From positions 71,036,453-71,100,452 of the forward strand of contig CM049311.1 of assembly GCA_026874595.1 (NCBI GenBank): a DNA stretch of 64,000 nt. The letters run 5' to 3'. The notes below the pieces were generated by a model. It did no database searches and was not told where the DNA came from. It saw only the letters and a list, made by a program, of their open reading frames with translations. The translations under genes were made by a program, and so were the position numbers. The stretch comes from Sipunculus nudus (Eukaryota > Annelida > Sipuncula > Golfingiida > Sipunculidae). Positions 1-13,400 of the stretch are shown here, piece by piece. Within the stretch, counting starts at the first letter, position 1. The number at the start of each line of letters is the position of its first letter.

Positions 1-1541
1 TACCAAAAAGTGTGATATTATTTTATCCATGCTTTTTCACATTTGCATGTTTGTTTGTTCACCTGCACTTACAAATATGTCCATAGACTACATAATAAAG
101 AAGAGTACATGTATATAATAATTAAGGTAATTTAATACAAAAACACACCTAAATGGTACATCAATGAAATGGAAATCTATAAGCTCTTTTCCCATTTTTC
201 ATCACCTCTTGTATAACTGAGTCTTATATCAGGAGTAAAAGTCTATGTTTGGCATATACAACATCATAACCTGTCTCAGGAAGCATCAAGATAATTTAGG
301 AAAAATCAACACTTTTTTTCAGTTTTGATCCTTATTTTGTTATGATCTAATTTTATAATGCTGCACAAGGTCTAAGCAGTATCCCTAGCTAAAGCAATTT
401 AGTCTGTAGGCTAGTAAACAAGTGGGACTTGGCTATATAACTTAGTAAACCATTTCAGCTAAGGTGACATTCATGTACAAAACCTGCAGGCTAAAGTAAA
501 TGATGGCATTTTACAACAGGTGAGCTTACAACTGATATAGTGAGTCAGTGCAGCTTGAAGTCTGCTGCTGCTCACAGGAAGGCCATCCAGTCATTCCTAA
601 CAATCAGGTGTGATAACGAATCTCCTCAACAATGTGACTCCCGGTAACAAGAACATTCTTTTGTTGTTACTTTCTATGGAAGTATCCATCCTGGAAGTAA
701 TCATATTACGCAGTAGCCATTCTTCCGTTGGTTAATTTCCCCCTGAGCACATGTCCTTGTGATGAAGTTACTTCAAAGTTGTGCTTTCTTCAGAAAGAAC
801 CTGTTCACTCATGTACTCCATAATGTGTAGCGTGTGATTCTTCTTACGATTCATTGCATTTTACAAGCTTTGGAATCTCTCTTTAGGTCCAGTTACTGTG
901 TCACTGATGGTTACATCTGCTTCTCTAGGTCACTATGCTGCTGAACCTGGTGCACCTGACTGCTAAGGTATTAAAACCAATTTAAACTTCACCATTCCTT
1001 CCACAGGTAAATCCTGTTAATCAAGCAGGTCACCTGAGACCTCCTGCTACTGCATGGTTTTTCCATATGACCAAATCCTGTATGCTGTGAGCATTTATAG
1101 AATTTTGAAGCAAGAAAATGCACCTTTCCCAGTTACTGCAAATCTGTTTAAAATATATGCACCTGAAATATTTCAAATTATAATAAAACGATGTATTCTC
1201 AAAAACTGTAAGACAAATGTTCAATGACAAAATGGCAAAATGTCCAAAAAAATGACACAGGAAATTATAGACTGTAGACATAATACCTAAGGGTCAATGT
1301 CCTTGGACAAAATTCCTGAAGACATATAACACTACCAGAAGCTACCAAATGACTTATAAACATAAAGGCCAAGAAAAAACGGGCATAGGGACCCACAGAG
1401 TGCTGGGAGCAAAAATTGCAAAAGAATGAAAACTAGGCGGTGAGGCATTCATTTTCTATGAGCATATTTTTATGGGAAAATCTAATCATGAATTTTATAT
1501 TATGTTTCATGTATGCATTGTATCTCAGTACTCTTCTGAAA
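1..1541. other. Unique AT-rich noncoding DNA
   Basis: There is no coding frame of useful length or order, no tandem repeat and no RNA gene that I can recognise. The small minus-strand frame at 1030-1281 has no recognisable domain and a low-complexity composition. Confidence 0.5.
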
Positions 1542-2080
1542 ACAAGTGGCCCATGGGCCATGACGCTCAGCTAATTTAGACTGGATGCTCATTTTTTTTA
1601 TTAATGTTATATACTGTCTGTGAGAATAGCCTATTGCTAAAGTTACAGTATTGAAAAAATGGACAGAAAATAAAAATTTCAGGATTCATAGGAGACCTGC
1701 CCAGGACCCCCCCCCCCCCTGGATTTCACAATAGAGGGCTAAAGGAAAACAGATACAATTGGTACCCTGTCTGTCTGGGTGCTCAAAATCGTGTTTCTGG
1801 TCCACTGCTGGCAGAATACAGGTGCCCCGTCTGACTGTCTAGGTGCTCCAAATCATGTTTTCGGCCCGCAAGTCACAAAATATAGGTCACCATGACCTAA
1901 ATTAAGGTTTCATAGGAGATTTGCCAAGGACCTCCCTGGATGAACAGTTAAGAGTTTCTAGGTCTAATGGTTACGATTTGTGCCCTTTTAATGGACAGAC
2001 GGACGGCCAGCATGCCGGACGGACGACAGAGAAAGGGTGATCACTATAGCTCAGATGACTTACAGTCAGCTGAGCTAAAA
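1542..2080 (+). mobile_element. Family 1 interspersed element, copy A (short variant)
   Basis: The 5' end carries the palindrome TGGCCCATGGGCCA followed by GCTCAGCTAA. The 3' end is an imperfect 31-base hairpin (2047-2077) with 14-base arms starting TAGCTCAG, followed by A residues. Both ends match the other family 1 copies. The interior (C-run at 1707-1719; two related segments around 1770 and 1830 with GTGCTC and GTCTG motifs) differs from the longer copies, so this is a distinct or rearranged subfamily member. No protein is encoded. Confidence 0.6.
1707..1719. repeat. Poly-C run
   Basis: Thirteen consecutive C bases inside family 1 copy A. G or C runs recur inside or beside this repeat family (about 19969, 29639). 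Confidence 0.9.
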
Positions 2081-2786
2081 ATTGATCATGTGACATATGA
2101 CAAGTTACCCTTATATATAGTTTGATGGTCAAACCATCTCTTCATCAACAGATTCTCTTCTTGCAGGTAAGGAATTCTAAGAAGGATGTGTTACAAGTAG
2201 ACAAGACTGCTGTATTAAAAAAAGCTTATGAATATCATATACATGTTGGGCTATTATAAAGGAATGTTATGTAATATGTGAGTAAATGATAAATGAAATT
2301 ACCTGACTGATGGATTAATAGAGTCAAATAAAGTGGTTTATTTTTTTTTTATTTAGGAGGGGTTGAAAATTGTGATATATTTGAGCAAATATGAATGCAA
2401 TGACAGCAGTAATAAGCAGTAGTAGAATGATGATAAGGCTATTTGTTGAAGGATCTAAAGTGTATGGTAGTCTGCAAGCATTCAATTTGACAGATATGAT
2501 GTTATGATTAACTATGCTGATGAAGTGATTTATGAATATGTGACTGTATGACACAATATCTCTTTAGTCTTGACAAGGTACATTATTGTGATGCCCACTA
2601 TGTCTACATATTACACAATATTGAAATAATTTCTGGCATGTACATAGGTACCTATGGACGAATAGTTATACAAAATATTAAAGTATGAATATATCTGATT
2701 CGTCTTGTTCTTGCTTACTGAGGCTGACTTTGGGATGGGGTTCGGAGAAGGGAAAAGTGAGGGCAGCACGAAGGTGGATGTAGAAA
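2081..2786. other. Unique AT-rich DNA with a small family 1 fragment
   Basis: Nothing coding is visible. Bases 2622-2668 (TTTCTGGCATGTACATAGG context) match an internal segment of family 1 seen at 4465 and 22620, so this is a short detached fragment. Confidence 0.45.
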
Positions 2787-4853
2787 TATTCTTCTTGTAA
2801 TGTTTTTCATTTATATAAGAATATGAAAAGCTAAGAGGAAAGGGGCCCTCCTACTTGGTTATAGTAAAGTTCTAAATATATGATTGCAAACTAATACTCT
2901 GACAAGACGGTCATGAAGAAAAATAGTAAAAGTTTTGAGATACTGTGTTGCATATGAAAATTTACAGATGGACAGGCAAGTGGACAGAATGGACTAATAC
3001 CTTTATTTCACTTTCAAGAGAATAATGCATTTAAGTTTATATATAATTCTATTTTTTTAAGCAGATCCACTTTTTCCATTAAGAAGTTTTTATGTGAATC
3101 ATTTTTTTATTTACAGGTTTATAAATTTTTAATTAAAAAACCTGAAAATATAAGTTAAAATATTAGAATTGTTGCAAAAGTTGCAATCATTATATATACA
3201 GAGTAAAAAACATTGGGTCATATTATGCATACACATATATTTTATTATTTTTAAATCATAAATGTTTAAACTAATTTTAAAAGAAAATAATGCCACAACA
3301 TGGCATCTACAAGAATATTCCTTGAATCACTATTAAAAAGTTTTGCACATTGGATTTTTCAGGACATGCTTAATTTTATTCACCAAAATAAAATAAAAGT
3401 AAATTTGATAAAATAAAACATCTTTTCAAATAAAGTATACACACTGTTGGTTGAATGAGGGACAAACAATATCATTGTGCTAATTACTATCCCAGTTTTA
3501 ATTAATTACTGGAATTAATAGTCAATTTCACACCTGGTGAAGTTTTTACTCTTCTGAAGTAAGGAATTACTTATCTCATGAACATCCACACTTTCACAGC
3601 AATACACCACTTCGTGGACACAATTAAATGTACACTTTAATCATTGTAACCCTGGTGGTTCAATACAAAATCTAAAATGTAGCATGTCCAAGAATAAAAT
3701 AAAATAATAACATTCATCTAGTTTATGCACCAGCTGGAGGGGGGATGAGTGCAGGGCACAAAATAATACCCAATACTGACCTAATTTTTGGTATGTTAAT
3801 AGAAAATGTATAAAAGAATGTGAATACTAAATACGATCAAAAACAGATCAGTGGTTTTGATATTAGGCAGCCATGAAGTGTAACAATGGCTTTTTTTTAT
3901 GGAAAACGGAGTGTTTTTCCTTAATATCTCGAAGGAACAAAGTCCTAATGACCCAATTTTCGGTATGGTAGGAGATTTTGGGGACATCTAAAATAATGTC
4001 AACAGCCTGGGGAGCATAGAGATGTGCACTGAATGACCTACAGTCATCAAAGTGGACTGCTTGACAATGTAAGGGAATACAACAAGAGCCTCCAAAAAAA
4101 ATTCAATAACTAGCCTAATTTTGCAGCTTTTATTTTCAAATTTCAGATTTTAACAGATTAAATCCTTATGTATACATGGTCTGAAAATTAAATCCACAGT
4201 ACTTACAGGAAAAAAACGTGCCATGGCCAAAGTTGGGCAAAATTTAAGGTACCAATTTTATATTTTTGCCAATATTTAAAATAATTTAACAAATTTTGAT
4301 CTAATTTTTGGTATACAATTAAATTTTGATTAATTAAAGTTGTATTACTGGAAAAAAGTCCCTACCTTTAACACTTTTGGTCTTAAGTGACCAAATATCT
4401 TCCTGATTTTTTTACAAAGTCCATTATGTTTGGGCCCATAACTTTTTTGAATTATATAATACTGACTTAATATCTGGCATGTACATAGGAACTATATAGA
4501 GGAATATTTATGGTAAATATGAAGAAACCGGATGAGTGGTTTTGATATTAGGCAGTCCTGAAGTGTGAAAATATATTTCTAATAAAAAATTGAGGTTTTT
4601 CCTTAATATCTCAAAGGAAGGAAGTCCTATTGACCCAATTTTTGGCATGGTAGGAGATTATGGGGACATCTAACAGTATGCCGAAATTCAGATTCGTAGG
4701 TCCAACGGTGTCGAAACGTGCCAGTCTTACGGACGGACATCCAGATGGACAGACAGACAGACGGACGGACGGACGGCAAGACAGACAGACGGATGGACGA
4801 CGGACAATGGACCATGACTATACCTCAGATGACTTATAGTCAGCTGAGCTAAT
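2787..4853 (+). mobile_element. Family 1 interspersed element, copy B (composite)
   Basis: The left part (GTAATGTTTTTCAT, then GGCCCTCCTACTTGGTTATA near 2846) aligns with 29190-29640 and 56370-56740. The right end is the family hairpin at 4821-4851. The segment around GTGGTTTTGATATTAGGCAG occurs twice, at about 3850 and 4530 (679 bases apart), so the copy is either internally duplicated or made of two overlapping insertions. The palindromic 5' terminus is missing. A GACGGA/GACAGA-rich stretch (4733-4805) precedes the hairpin. It is noncoding. Confidence 0.65.
4733..4805. repeat. Degenerate GACGGA/GACAGA simple repeat
   Basis: A run of near-identical 4-6 base units directly upstream of the family 1 terminal hairpin. 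Similar GACGGACGG-type sequence stands at the same place in copies at about 2000 and 30430, so it belongs to the element. Confidence 0.7.
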
Positions 4854-7765
4854 GAGAGATGGCTCCACTTTTATTTTAATTATATAAGCTGCAACTCTGT
4901 ATGTGAGAATGTATAAATGACATGCAATCACCATGTGAAATCAACCATATATACAGTAATCAATTTTGGCCTGTCAGATTTTTTATACATCGACTGAAAC
5001 AAAAAAGCTCCACTTAGTGATGTCGTGAGTGTTGAAGCCTATTCATAAACCTGCATAATGGAGAGAACTTACTTTATTTTCATTCCATCTATCACTATGT
5101 GTATGACAATTTCATGAACAGCCATGATATAGCTGTGTTATAATCAAAATGGACGAGCCTCAAAGACAAGATGGTTTGCAAATTAACAGCATAAATCCAT
5201 AATTTTTAATTGAGTTGCTCATAAAGCTCAGATCGGACAATGAACTTGATAAAATGGAGGCATTAATGTCCAGGTCAGCCGTTCTGGCAGTTAATCTTTA
5301 CTCTAGCAATGAAGCATGTTGTACTTTTTCAAACATGATAAACACTGACAAGTATGTTTAATTCCTATGTTACTTATGTTCCCTTGAAATCTTTGCAATG
5401 CTGGAGGTCTTGAATTATCATGATAATGTATGGTAAGGCTGTTTCTTTTATTACTACCCTGAAAAAGCTGGATGATGGTCATATTTTATCCATATCTATA
5501 TGTCTGTTTGTCTCTGTGATGTATTTATTTATTCTGCATTTATATAGCACCATATTCAACAATTTGATATGGCTCTAGAACACTTAACAGTAATAAATAT
5601 TATATATCACTAGGAAAGGTATTTATGTTAAAATATGTTAACTGGACACATACAATACAGATTACTACCAGCAGATAAAACACAAGTTAAAATACTAAAC
5701 ACTATATGCACAAGTGAAGAGATACAGATTTAACCAATTTTTTTAAAGAGGATACCAGTGTATGCCTATATATCTTTCTGCCAGTAAGCATGTTTGTCCT
5801 TTTCCTTGAATGTAGAATAGATGTGTCTTTCTATCTGTATGCATGTAGACCTGTCTTTCCACCTCTGTTTGTCAGTGGAAATGGATGAACAATAATTATT
5901 TTTTTTTCTGGAGGTGTACCAGTTGGCCCTGAGGAAATAGTCATATGCAGTTGCAGTACACAGTACATTAACCTATGTTGTGTTGAAGGAAATGTCAAGT
6001 TTTTGCCAGATTATCCTACAGAAACTTTGCAATAATCCAAAGGTGCATCATTAAATTACTAAATTTGTTTATCCACAAAGGCTTGTTGATTAAAACAGTC
6101 AATTATAATTTAAAGTATATGTCATTCTAATAGACATGTAAATAACAGTCCATTAAATACACTGAGAATTGTACATCTGAGGATATATATTTTGAAAATG
6201 TCTCTGAATCAACCTGAACATTAAGTATCAGTCATAGCTAATAGGTGGTGCATGTTTGGTATTTTCCTAAACACGCAGAGACCTTAAAAGGCAAGTATCA
6301 GTCTATTTAATGTTTGAGTTCAAATGGATCCATGTGTAGAAGGCTGTACAAACATCTCCTGTGACTGCCACCAGATCTGACATCTAGGGGAGGATTTTAG
6401 TATTAATAAATAAATATGTTATACATTCAGGCGAGGTAAGGTTATAAAATCAGGAGAGATCTGATTAAATGTATAAAATTTTCTATATATTAATAATTAT
6501 GATGGAGGTATGAGCTCTATTGAGGACTGTTTAATGGCTGAAACTACAAGCGTATTCAACATCACTGCTCCCACAGAATAATTCCTGATAATGGATTAAA
6601 CCTTGTATGTAAAGTTTAGCAGCATTTGGTACTTGAGCAACAAACACAGGTACTGGAGAGTGCATGCATGCAATGATATATGAGGATTAGACCATTTTTT
6701 CAATGGGGTTTCAACTTCTTTTGATAAATAGAAGCATGATTAATCACTCAGGGAGCATATAGCCTTGATCTGGAGGATATTGGGTGTATTGTCAAAGTGA
6801 TAAATGAATGCCACAGCTGCATGGTTGAATTTGCACCATTAGTTGGGGTTTGCATTCAGCCTGTGAGAACTTGCTTCCTCCAGCCCCTGTGTATGAGACC
6901 TACAGCCAGACACCAGGTAAAACTGGCCAGACAAGCCTATTACTTGAAAAGAGCCCTGACCAAGGTCTTAAGGGGAGGTCAAAACAGTTTGAGGATTAAC
7001 TAAAATTGGGGCCGTTTGAGTTAAGTCTTAATGGACAAGGAGGAAGACTGCGGGGCCTGGGGCAGTACTTACTTAACAGACAGGCCAGGGTCATCACCCA
7101 CAACTTAATCAACTTTGTATATTCTTAACAGGGTTTTTTTATTCCTTTTCAAACATCATACACAGAAGTTTGGCTTTACCATGTAATTGTAAAAAAAAAA
7201 TAAACTTGAAAACAGAAATCAGTTTTGATTATTAAATTATAAAGTACAATAACAAAACTAAAAAAATCTGGATTAACTGAAAACATATAGAGCCAATTAT
7301 AAATTTATGAAATACAACTCAAGTACTTCAGTACTTTCTACACAAATTAACAGACTTGTAAGCTTGTACATATTAAACTGCAGATATGTTTTCATAAACT
7401 ATGACAGAAACTTCCTATATTATAGGAAATTATTAAAAGTTAATGGAAAAAAATATAGAGACAGGCAGGCTAAGAAGCTCAGGTAACATCTGGATACAGA
7501 CTTTCATCTTTTAATCATCAGATGTGTTTTGAGTAGGATATTAATCTACTGTGCCCAGGTTACTCTTTTTACTCAACATATTAATCACAAAGAGTGCTTT
7601 GTAAGTTGAGCAGAATATAAAAAATACTTATATATAACAGGTAAGAACAGAGCATATAAAAGATAATTAATCATATAATTATAATTTATATATACACACA
7701 ACACAAAAAAAGGACAAAATGTAAAAGAAAGGCACCAGCACTTTCAGTTCAATCCCATTACTTAA

Positions 7766-7769
<4 letters not shown>
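4854..7769. other. Unique AT-rich noncoding DNA
   Basis: No gene is visible. Around 5520-5600 there is TTTATTTATT followed by CATTTATATAGCACCAT, which resembles the decayed tail of a common invertebrate interspersed repeat, but I cannot name it. The frame at 6797-7003 has no recognisable domain. Confidence 0.4.

Positions 7770-7810
<41 letters not shown>
7770..7810. repeat. (AT)n microsatellite
   Basis: About 20 uninterrupted TA units, flanked by CA/TA-rich sequence. Confidence 0.95.
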
Positions 7811-7816
<6 letters not shown>

Positions 7817-8428
7817 CATAGCTAGAAGGAGAAAATCTCACAATATATATGTTATATATAAATATATATATTGATAACTTGGCCAAACATATCCATCTAC
7901 AGATTGATTAATTGCATTAAATCACAAAAATTCTTGGGAAACTGTCTACGAAAACGAACACATATAGTACTTGTCCTGTTAACTATGAGTCTGACACCTA
8001 AGTAGGCCATTTGCTTAATGACTGATAAAGTTGTACAGGGACTGCAAATATTGTTTAGTTATAAATCAATAACAAGTGGCTGTTGACCCTCGGTGCTCAG
8101 TGGTACATCATATAGTAGACATATCTCATACACTGCCTGCTTTGATTAAAAGAACAACTGATTTCTGAACTTTCATATACAGCGACTGTACATTTGTTTT
8201 GTTAGTTACCACCTACTAATGCTGTATGTCTCAAACAGCTTCTGTGATACATATGGTTTGCCACAACAAATCAGATGGTCAACATGCAGATGACACACGC
8301 CTGCAGGGTTTACATTTTACTTCACGAGTTTGTTGTGGTTGGAACTATTCACTAATGGCACTGTACCAAGACTAATGCCTGTATGAAGTGATATGGCTAG
8401 AAAAGTGTATACAGGGTGTTATTAGGGT
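7811..8428. other. Unique noncoding DNA
   Basis: I see no gene, RNA or repeat in this stretch beyond AT-rich sequence next to the microsatellite. Confidence 0.4.
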
Positions 8429-8620
8429 GACATAAAAGCGGACCAAACTGTCTCGCTAGTGAAGCTTACTTTCCAAGCGAAGCGGTTGTATACCTGACTT
8501 GTTCATCACCGACCTAGGTTCGACTCCCAGATTGGCCCAGGATTTTCTCCACAAATTTACTGCTTGATTATGACTTGTGAAATAAACACTACTTTTCCCA
8601 GCAAGGGTGTATAACCATGT
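8429..8620 (+). mobile_element. tRNA-module interspersed repeat (SINE-like), copy 1
   Basis: A tRNA-like module has an A-box-like AAGCGAAGCGG at about 8475-8485 and a B-box GGTTCGACTCC at 8517-8527, spaced as in a tRNA. The 45 bases upstream (GACATAAAAGCGGACC, then CTAGTGAAGCTT) and the sequence after the B box (CCCAGATTGGCCCA, then TTTTCTCCA) both match the minus-strand copy at 50629-50791. It therefore belongs to a dispersed family rather than being a single tRNA gene. The acceptor and anticodon stems do not pair well. The 3' limit is approximate. Confidence 0.65.
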
Positions 8621-9454
8621 CAGTGAACCACATATTTATACAGGTGTATAAGACAATGATGACTTTGAGAACTGTTTTCTACAAAAGCACTCAACAAAAT
8701 AAATGTAATGCAGGTGACTTAGTATGAACGTAACTTATCAAGTTATGGGTCTCTATTTATCGTTGGGTCAACTGCAAATGTGGCTGGGGTCTCTGTAAGT
8801 TAATTCTTCAAATTATTCATAATATTCATTCATCATCACTTTATTATTCATAACATTGTTGGAAGCTGATTAATCAAGCCAAGTGCTATATTACTCAACT
8901 TGATACACTCAGAGATATTTATTAAATTATATCACACATTTATTTGAGTTTGTATTTTAATATGCTAGGACTAATGTATTAAAATATCATAAGATTTAAT
9001 GCAAACAGAATGATGGATTCATCAATCATATTCAAACAGCACCCAAACCATGAGACCTTTATTGACTCTACATTACTCTCCAGGCAGATAGCAAATGTAA
9101 AAAGATATACAGGTCAGACCACTGGCATATTTACTACTGAATTATGGCAGCCAACTGGGACTATTAAGCTGGACTCTATCAATACCCGAGGTGAAAAGAG
9201 CGTTTAGAGATTTGTGAGCTGAGCATGAAATAAGCCATCTTCATAACTCCTCCACTTTGAGTTATGTTACAGCCTCTGTTCTAATGTAAGGTACCACACG
9301 GTCACCATTTCATAAGCAACCTGTTTTTCTTTGTCCAGAATTCTTTTTTCACATTGTAAGGATATGTTGGTACGTACACTACAATTAAGTCATCCTTGTC
9401 ATTCTCACAACGAGCCAATCAGCCTGGACACATATATATCTTTAGTTCTACCTC
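8621..9454. other. Unique noncoding DNA
   Basis: No feature is recognised. The small frame at 9010-9207 has no recognisable domain. Confidence 0.4.
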
Positions 9455-9665
9455 AGCCAGGAAGGTTTTATGTTTTCCCCTTGGTTCATTGGTTGGTTTG
9501 TCTGTTAGCAGCTTTACACCAAAGAATTATGAACATGCAGATATCAATAACATTTTGTGGAGGGTTAGTGTGCAACCACAGGAACATTCCATTAAAATTG
9601 GAGGTAATCTTGATCATCATAATAATACATTTTCTATTCAAAGGCTTATACCATTGTGCAAATTC
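9455..9665 (+). repeat. Dispersed repeat, family 3, copy 1
   Basis: The block TATGTTTTCCCCTTGGTTCA at about 9468, then GTTAGCAGCTTTAC, GGAGGGTTAG, CAGGAACA and a final CATTTTCTATTCAAAGG, has the same order of motifs as 25325-25525. The two copies are colinear but strongly diverged. The overlapping short frames on both strands here are by-products of the repeat. Confidence 0.5.
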
Positions 9666-9994
9666 TGAATAATTTTGTCCTGCAGACTGCCTCACATGAT
9701 CCCTATAGTCATCTTTTTCACAGAAATATGCACCTTCAATTGAAAACTTACAAAGTGAAAAAGCCTGGCCTGCAAGCAGCTCCATGGTTGGTCCAGTGGC
9801 AACATGAGAGGCTCAAGAAGACTGCCACTAATTTAGTTCCCTGTACCAAAGTCTCTTCAAAAGCAGATACATACTATCTTTTGCATTAAATTGCTCTATC
9901 CATTGTGTTGGAGGGTTTTATATACACTTTTTACCAATACTCATGATCATACCAGTTTAAGACAAGGTATTTTTTCAGGACTACCATGAATATC

Positions 9995-10977
9995 CTGTTG
10001 ATTGGGAGATGGGTATAATAATGCTAAGGTTTTTAAGTAGTAATAATTAAGTCTTAAGTGTCAGGCTCTGAAGTTAAAAATGTTTTACATATTTAAATCC
10101 TTGAAGTTGATTTAACTAATATTTTTTATTCATCAGTCTAAACTCTCCCCTCTCTTTCTCTCACTCTCTCTCTCTCTATCGCTATCTCTCACACTCACAT
10201 ATACATGCTGACTCCTACAAATTATTAAAATGTATATAGACAGAATTAACCCAATTTACACCAAACTTCCTGGTCATTTTAGCAGGTAGTGGTCTTTGAC
10301 AGACAATTCATCAGTGTCAAAGTCTCTACTGGGAAAACAAAATTGTAAGAAAAGAGTACATGCTGCAGCAGGGTTGTAACAGCTATACAGGACATTCATG
10401 GATGGCAGGTGGGATGACCACTACCAACAAAAAGTATTTAAAAGTTTTTCAAAAAATTAAATCAAGAAGTCACTAATGTATTCCTGGTGATCGGGAGATG
10501 GGTATAATAATGCTAAGGTTTTTAGGTAGTAATAATTAAGTCTTAAGTGTCAGGCTCTGAAGTTAAAAATGTTTTACATATTTAAATCCTTGAAGTTGAT
10601 TTAACTAATATTTTTTATTCATCAGTCTAAACTCTCCCCTCTCTTTCTCTCACTCTCTCTCTCTCTATCTCTATCTCTCACACTCACATATACATGCTGA
10701 CTCCTACAAATTATTAAAATGTATATAGACAGAATTAACCCAATTTACACCAAACTTCCTGGTCATTTTAGCAGGTAGTGGTCTTTGACAGACAATTCAT
10801 CAGTGTCAAAGTCTCTACTGGGAAAACAAAATTGTAAGAAAAGAGTACATGCTGCAGCAGGGTTGTAACAGCTATACAGGACATTCATGGATGGCAGGTG
10901 GGATGACCACTACCAACAAAAAGTATTTAAAAGTTTTTAAAAAAATTAAATCAAGAAGTCACTAATGTATTCCTGGT
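9995..10977. repeat. 489-bp tandem duplication (two copies)
   Basis: The segment from about 9995 to 10488 is repeated at 10489-10977, followed by a stub of a third start (GTGATCGG at about 10983). By eye only a few substitutions separate the copies (for example TTTTTAAGTAG against TTTTTAGGTAG, and TATCGCTATC against TATCTCTATC), so the duplication is recent. Each copy contains a TC-rich microsatellite (10143-10195 and 10632-10684). No gene is included. An assembly artefact cannot be excluded from sequence alone. Confidence 0.92.
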
Positions 10978-10983
10978 GATCGG

Positions 10984-13160
10984 CTGAACACACTACATTA
11001 CAACTGTGTACTTCATAGCACAAAGGACTTGGATCTTGTAAAACAAAGCTTTGTACATGGTTATATAATCCTGAACAAAATTTGTGATTTTTCCTTACTT
11101 CATAAGAGCAAGGTCCAGCTAAATGACTGATAGACCAAGTGGTAATTCAGTCAAAAAACACACATAGCAAATCAATTACAGGCTGACTTCAGTTATATTA
11201 GCAGTGTTTTTATCACAATCTGGCTTGGGCAGGGCCAGTTTATTCATACTGAGAGAGATATTGCCATCTGTGTGATCTTGCTTGTTTTACTTCCTCGCTG
11301 CCATTTCCTGCGGTCAAGTAACGACCTGTGTGTCTTTTTGTCAAGGTATCTGATAAAACTCACATCACAGACATGAATGATCAAAAGAGGTATTATCATA
11401 ATTTCTCTGAGGAAACCCTAATGCTAAAACCTGGGGGGTTGGTAAAAATTGATGAATGTTCCAAGAAGATTCGATATGAGTTACTCAGAAATAATTATGG
11501 TAGTGTCATCAACGTTTTTTGGTGAGCTATTACACTAACATGGCAGCGTGTCAATTGAGTTCTTCTGATCGGAAGATGAAAATGGATGAACTGAAGAAAT
11601 GGCAAAATAAAAAAGTAGATGTTAATGTCTCAGTTAAAACAAGCTGATATATGAGGTCAATAAGTGCAACAGTGGTAACAGGTAATAAATGGACCATGAG
11701 GAAAATAAACAGCTGATACTAATTAGATAAAGTTATTTAATTTTTTTTCCACTTTACCAGTACTTGTAATTAATTAAATGAGTCTATGGCCATAATCATT
11801 ATTTTACAATTTTCTCAGATTTTCAGTTCTTTTGATCTCAATTATAATATTTGAGATAAATTTTCTAATTGTACTATATAATTATGTATTATTTTTAAAT
11901 ATTGTCTGCATAATTAAATTAATGTGACAAGATAATGATATTTTTTTCTTTTTTTCTTTTCATAATGAACTTAATGATAATAATATTTGTGATAAATGAT
12001 TTAATTATACTATTTTATTATGTATATCTAAATACTGTCTATCCTGTTTATTCAAAATGTGGCAAAAATTAATGATAATTTTATCAAGGTTTTTTTTACA
12101 ATTTACCTAGCTCCCATACAACTTATTTCATAAAGTGATAGAATTAAGTTCTGTGACAACATTTATAATGCTTGAAGCAATAATTAGACAACAAAAAGTA
12201 AAAAGATATATGACAATACAATTATGTTGCTCTCAATCTGCCTGAACAAGCTACACTTCAGTCGGACATCTGAGAAAATTAATTAACCAGATGAATTAAT
12301 ACTGAATACAGAAATGTTAACAAGAAAGAGTCCACTGTTTTCCAATATGATGTTTACAATGAAGAAGCCCCTAGTTTTAGCTTAATGTTAAACAAGGCCC
12401 CTTATAGCTCCTCAACAGTATGGGTCTTTTTCAATGGAAATCCAGACCCATAACTCCTCAGTTTGATACAATTGAATGGTTTGAAAGGGTGCAGTTTGGT
12501 CAGGTTTGTCTAAATATTTTTGGAATGGTTTACTTTAAAAACCCCAACATGCCATTCATGCTCCGTGAAAGTGTGTTAGTTGGTTTGTCAGTCTGTTTCA
12601 GAACCATTCTCCATTAACCTTTGTGAAGGGGATGAAGCATACGGAGAACCAGAATAAAATTTGATGCAAAGAGGGAAACATGGCCTTTCTTTTTGTTTTG
12701 TCAGGGGTATGCATGCATGTGCTCTGCAGTGGTATTCTAGTTATAATTATGAAGTTGGCCTTAAGCTAATGCAGTGAAGTTACAATTAAATTAAGGACAC
12801 TGGAAAGACACAGGTTTTTGCACGAAAGACAGAGTGCCTGCATTACCTTTTACTAAACTCAAACACTGATGGGTCAGCAAGGGCCCTGCAAGAGGCCCAC
12901 AAGCTTCCAGAGTGGGCTGAGTGATGCTCGAAAAAATATAATTAAGGACCTGTTACTTGTAGAGACAGAGGTTCTGCATGAGTCTGAACAGTATTAATTT
13001 AAGTAACTGAACAAAGATTTTAAGTCTGAATCACTGATGGTCATGCATGAGGATGTAGTCACTGAAAAAAAGAGCATCCCCTAAACGGGGACATAATTAC
13101 ATTGGATGTATTAACTATATAAGCCCTTTTGGTAGGTGAGTACAGGTAGGTTATTTTTCT
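10984..13160. other. Unique AT-rich noncoding DNA
   Basis: No gene is visible. The frames at 11328-11525 and 12420-12617 have no recognisable domain. The stretch 11700-12200 is extremely AT-rich. Confidence 0.4.
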
Positions 13161-13165
13161 ATAGG

Positions 13166-13400
13166 TATACAAGGAAGCCATATATGAAAGATGGAAGGTT
13201 TGGGATGAAAACTTAGGCTAAATTGTGTCCACAAGTTGGTCCAGTGACCTTGACCTTGTGACCTCAGAATCAAGAGGGTCTTTGCCCATTGGCAGGTGAG
13301 CTGGGCAATATATGAAAAAAGAAAAGAAAGTTTGGGATGACAAGGTTTGCTTAAAATGCATCCACAAACTTTTTAAAGAAGGGTTGGGCCATATATAAGT
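13166..13400. repeat. Diverged tandem repeat, about 132-bp unit
   Basis: GTTTGGGATGA followed by GTCCACAA or ATCCACAA recurs with a spacing of about 132 bases (about 13198 and 13330), each preceded by ATATATGAAA. Between the units lies GTGACCTTGACCTTGTGACC, a nuclear-receptor-half-site-like motif that is part of the repeat. Confidence 0.55.

Noticed and set aside
8466-8530. Functional tRNA gene
   Set aside because: A and B boxes are present, but stems pair poorly and the same extended sequence recurs at 50.7 kb, so it is a repeat.
9331-9889. Cluster of overlapping frames on both strands
   Set aside because: They lie over a decayed dispersed repeat and have inconsistent frames.
13250-13270. 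Nuclear-receptor response element (GACCTTGACC-like)
   Set aside because: The motif sits inside a diverged tandem repeat and no target gene is nearby.
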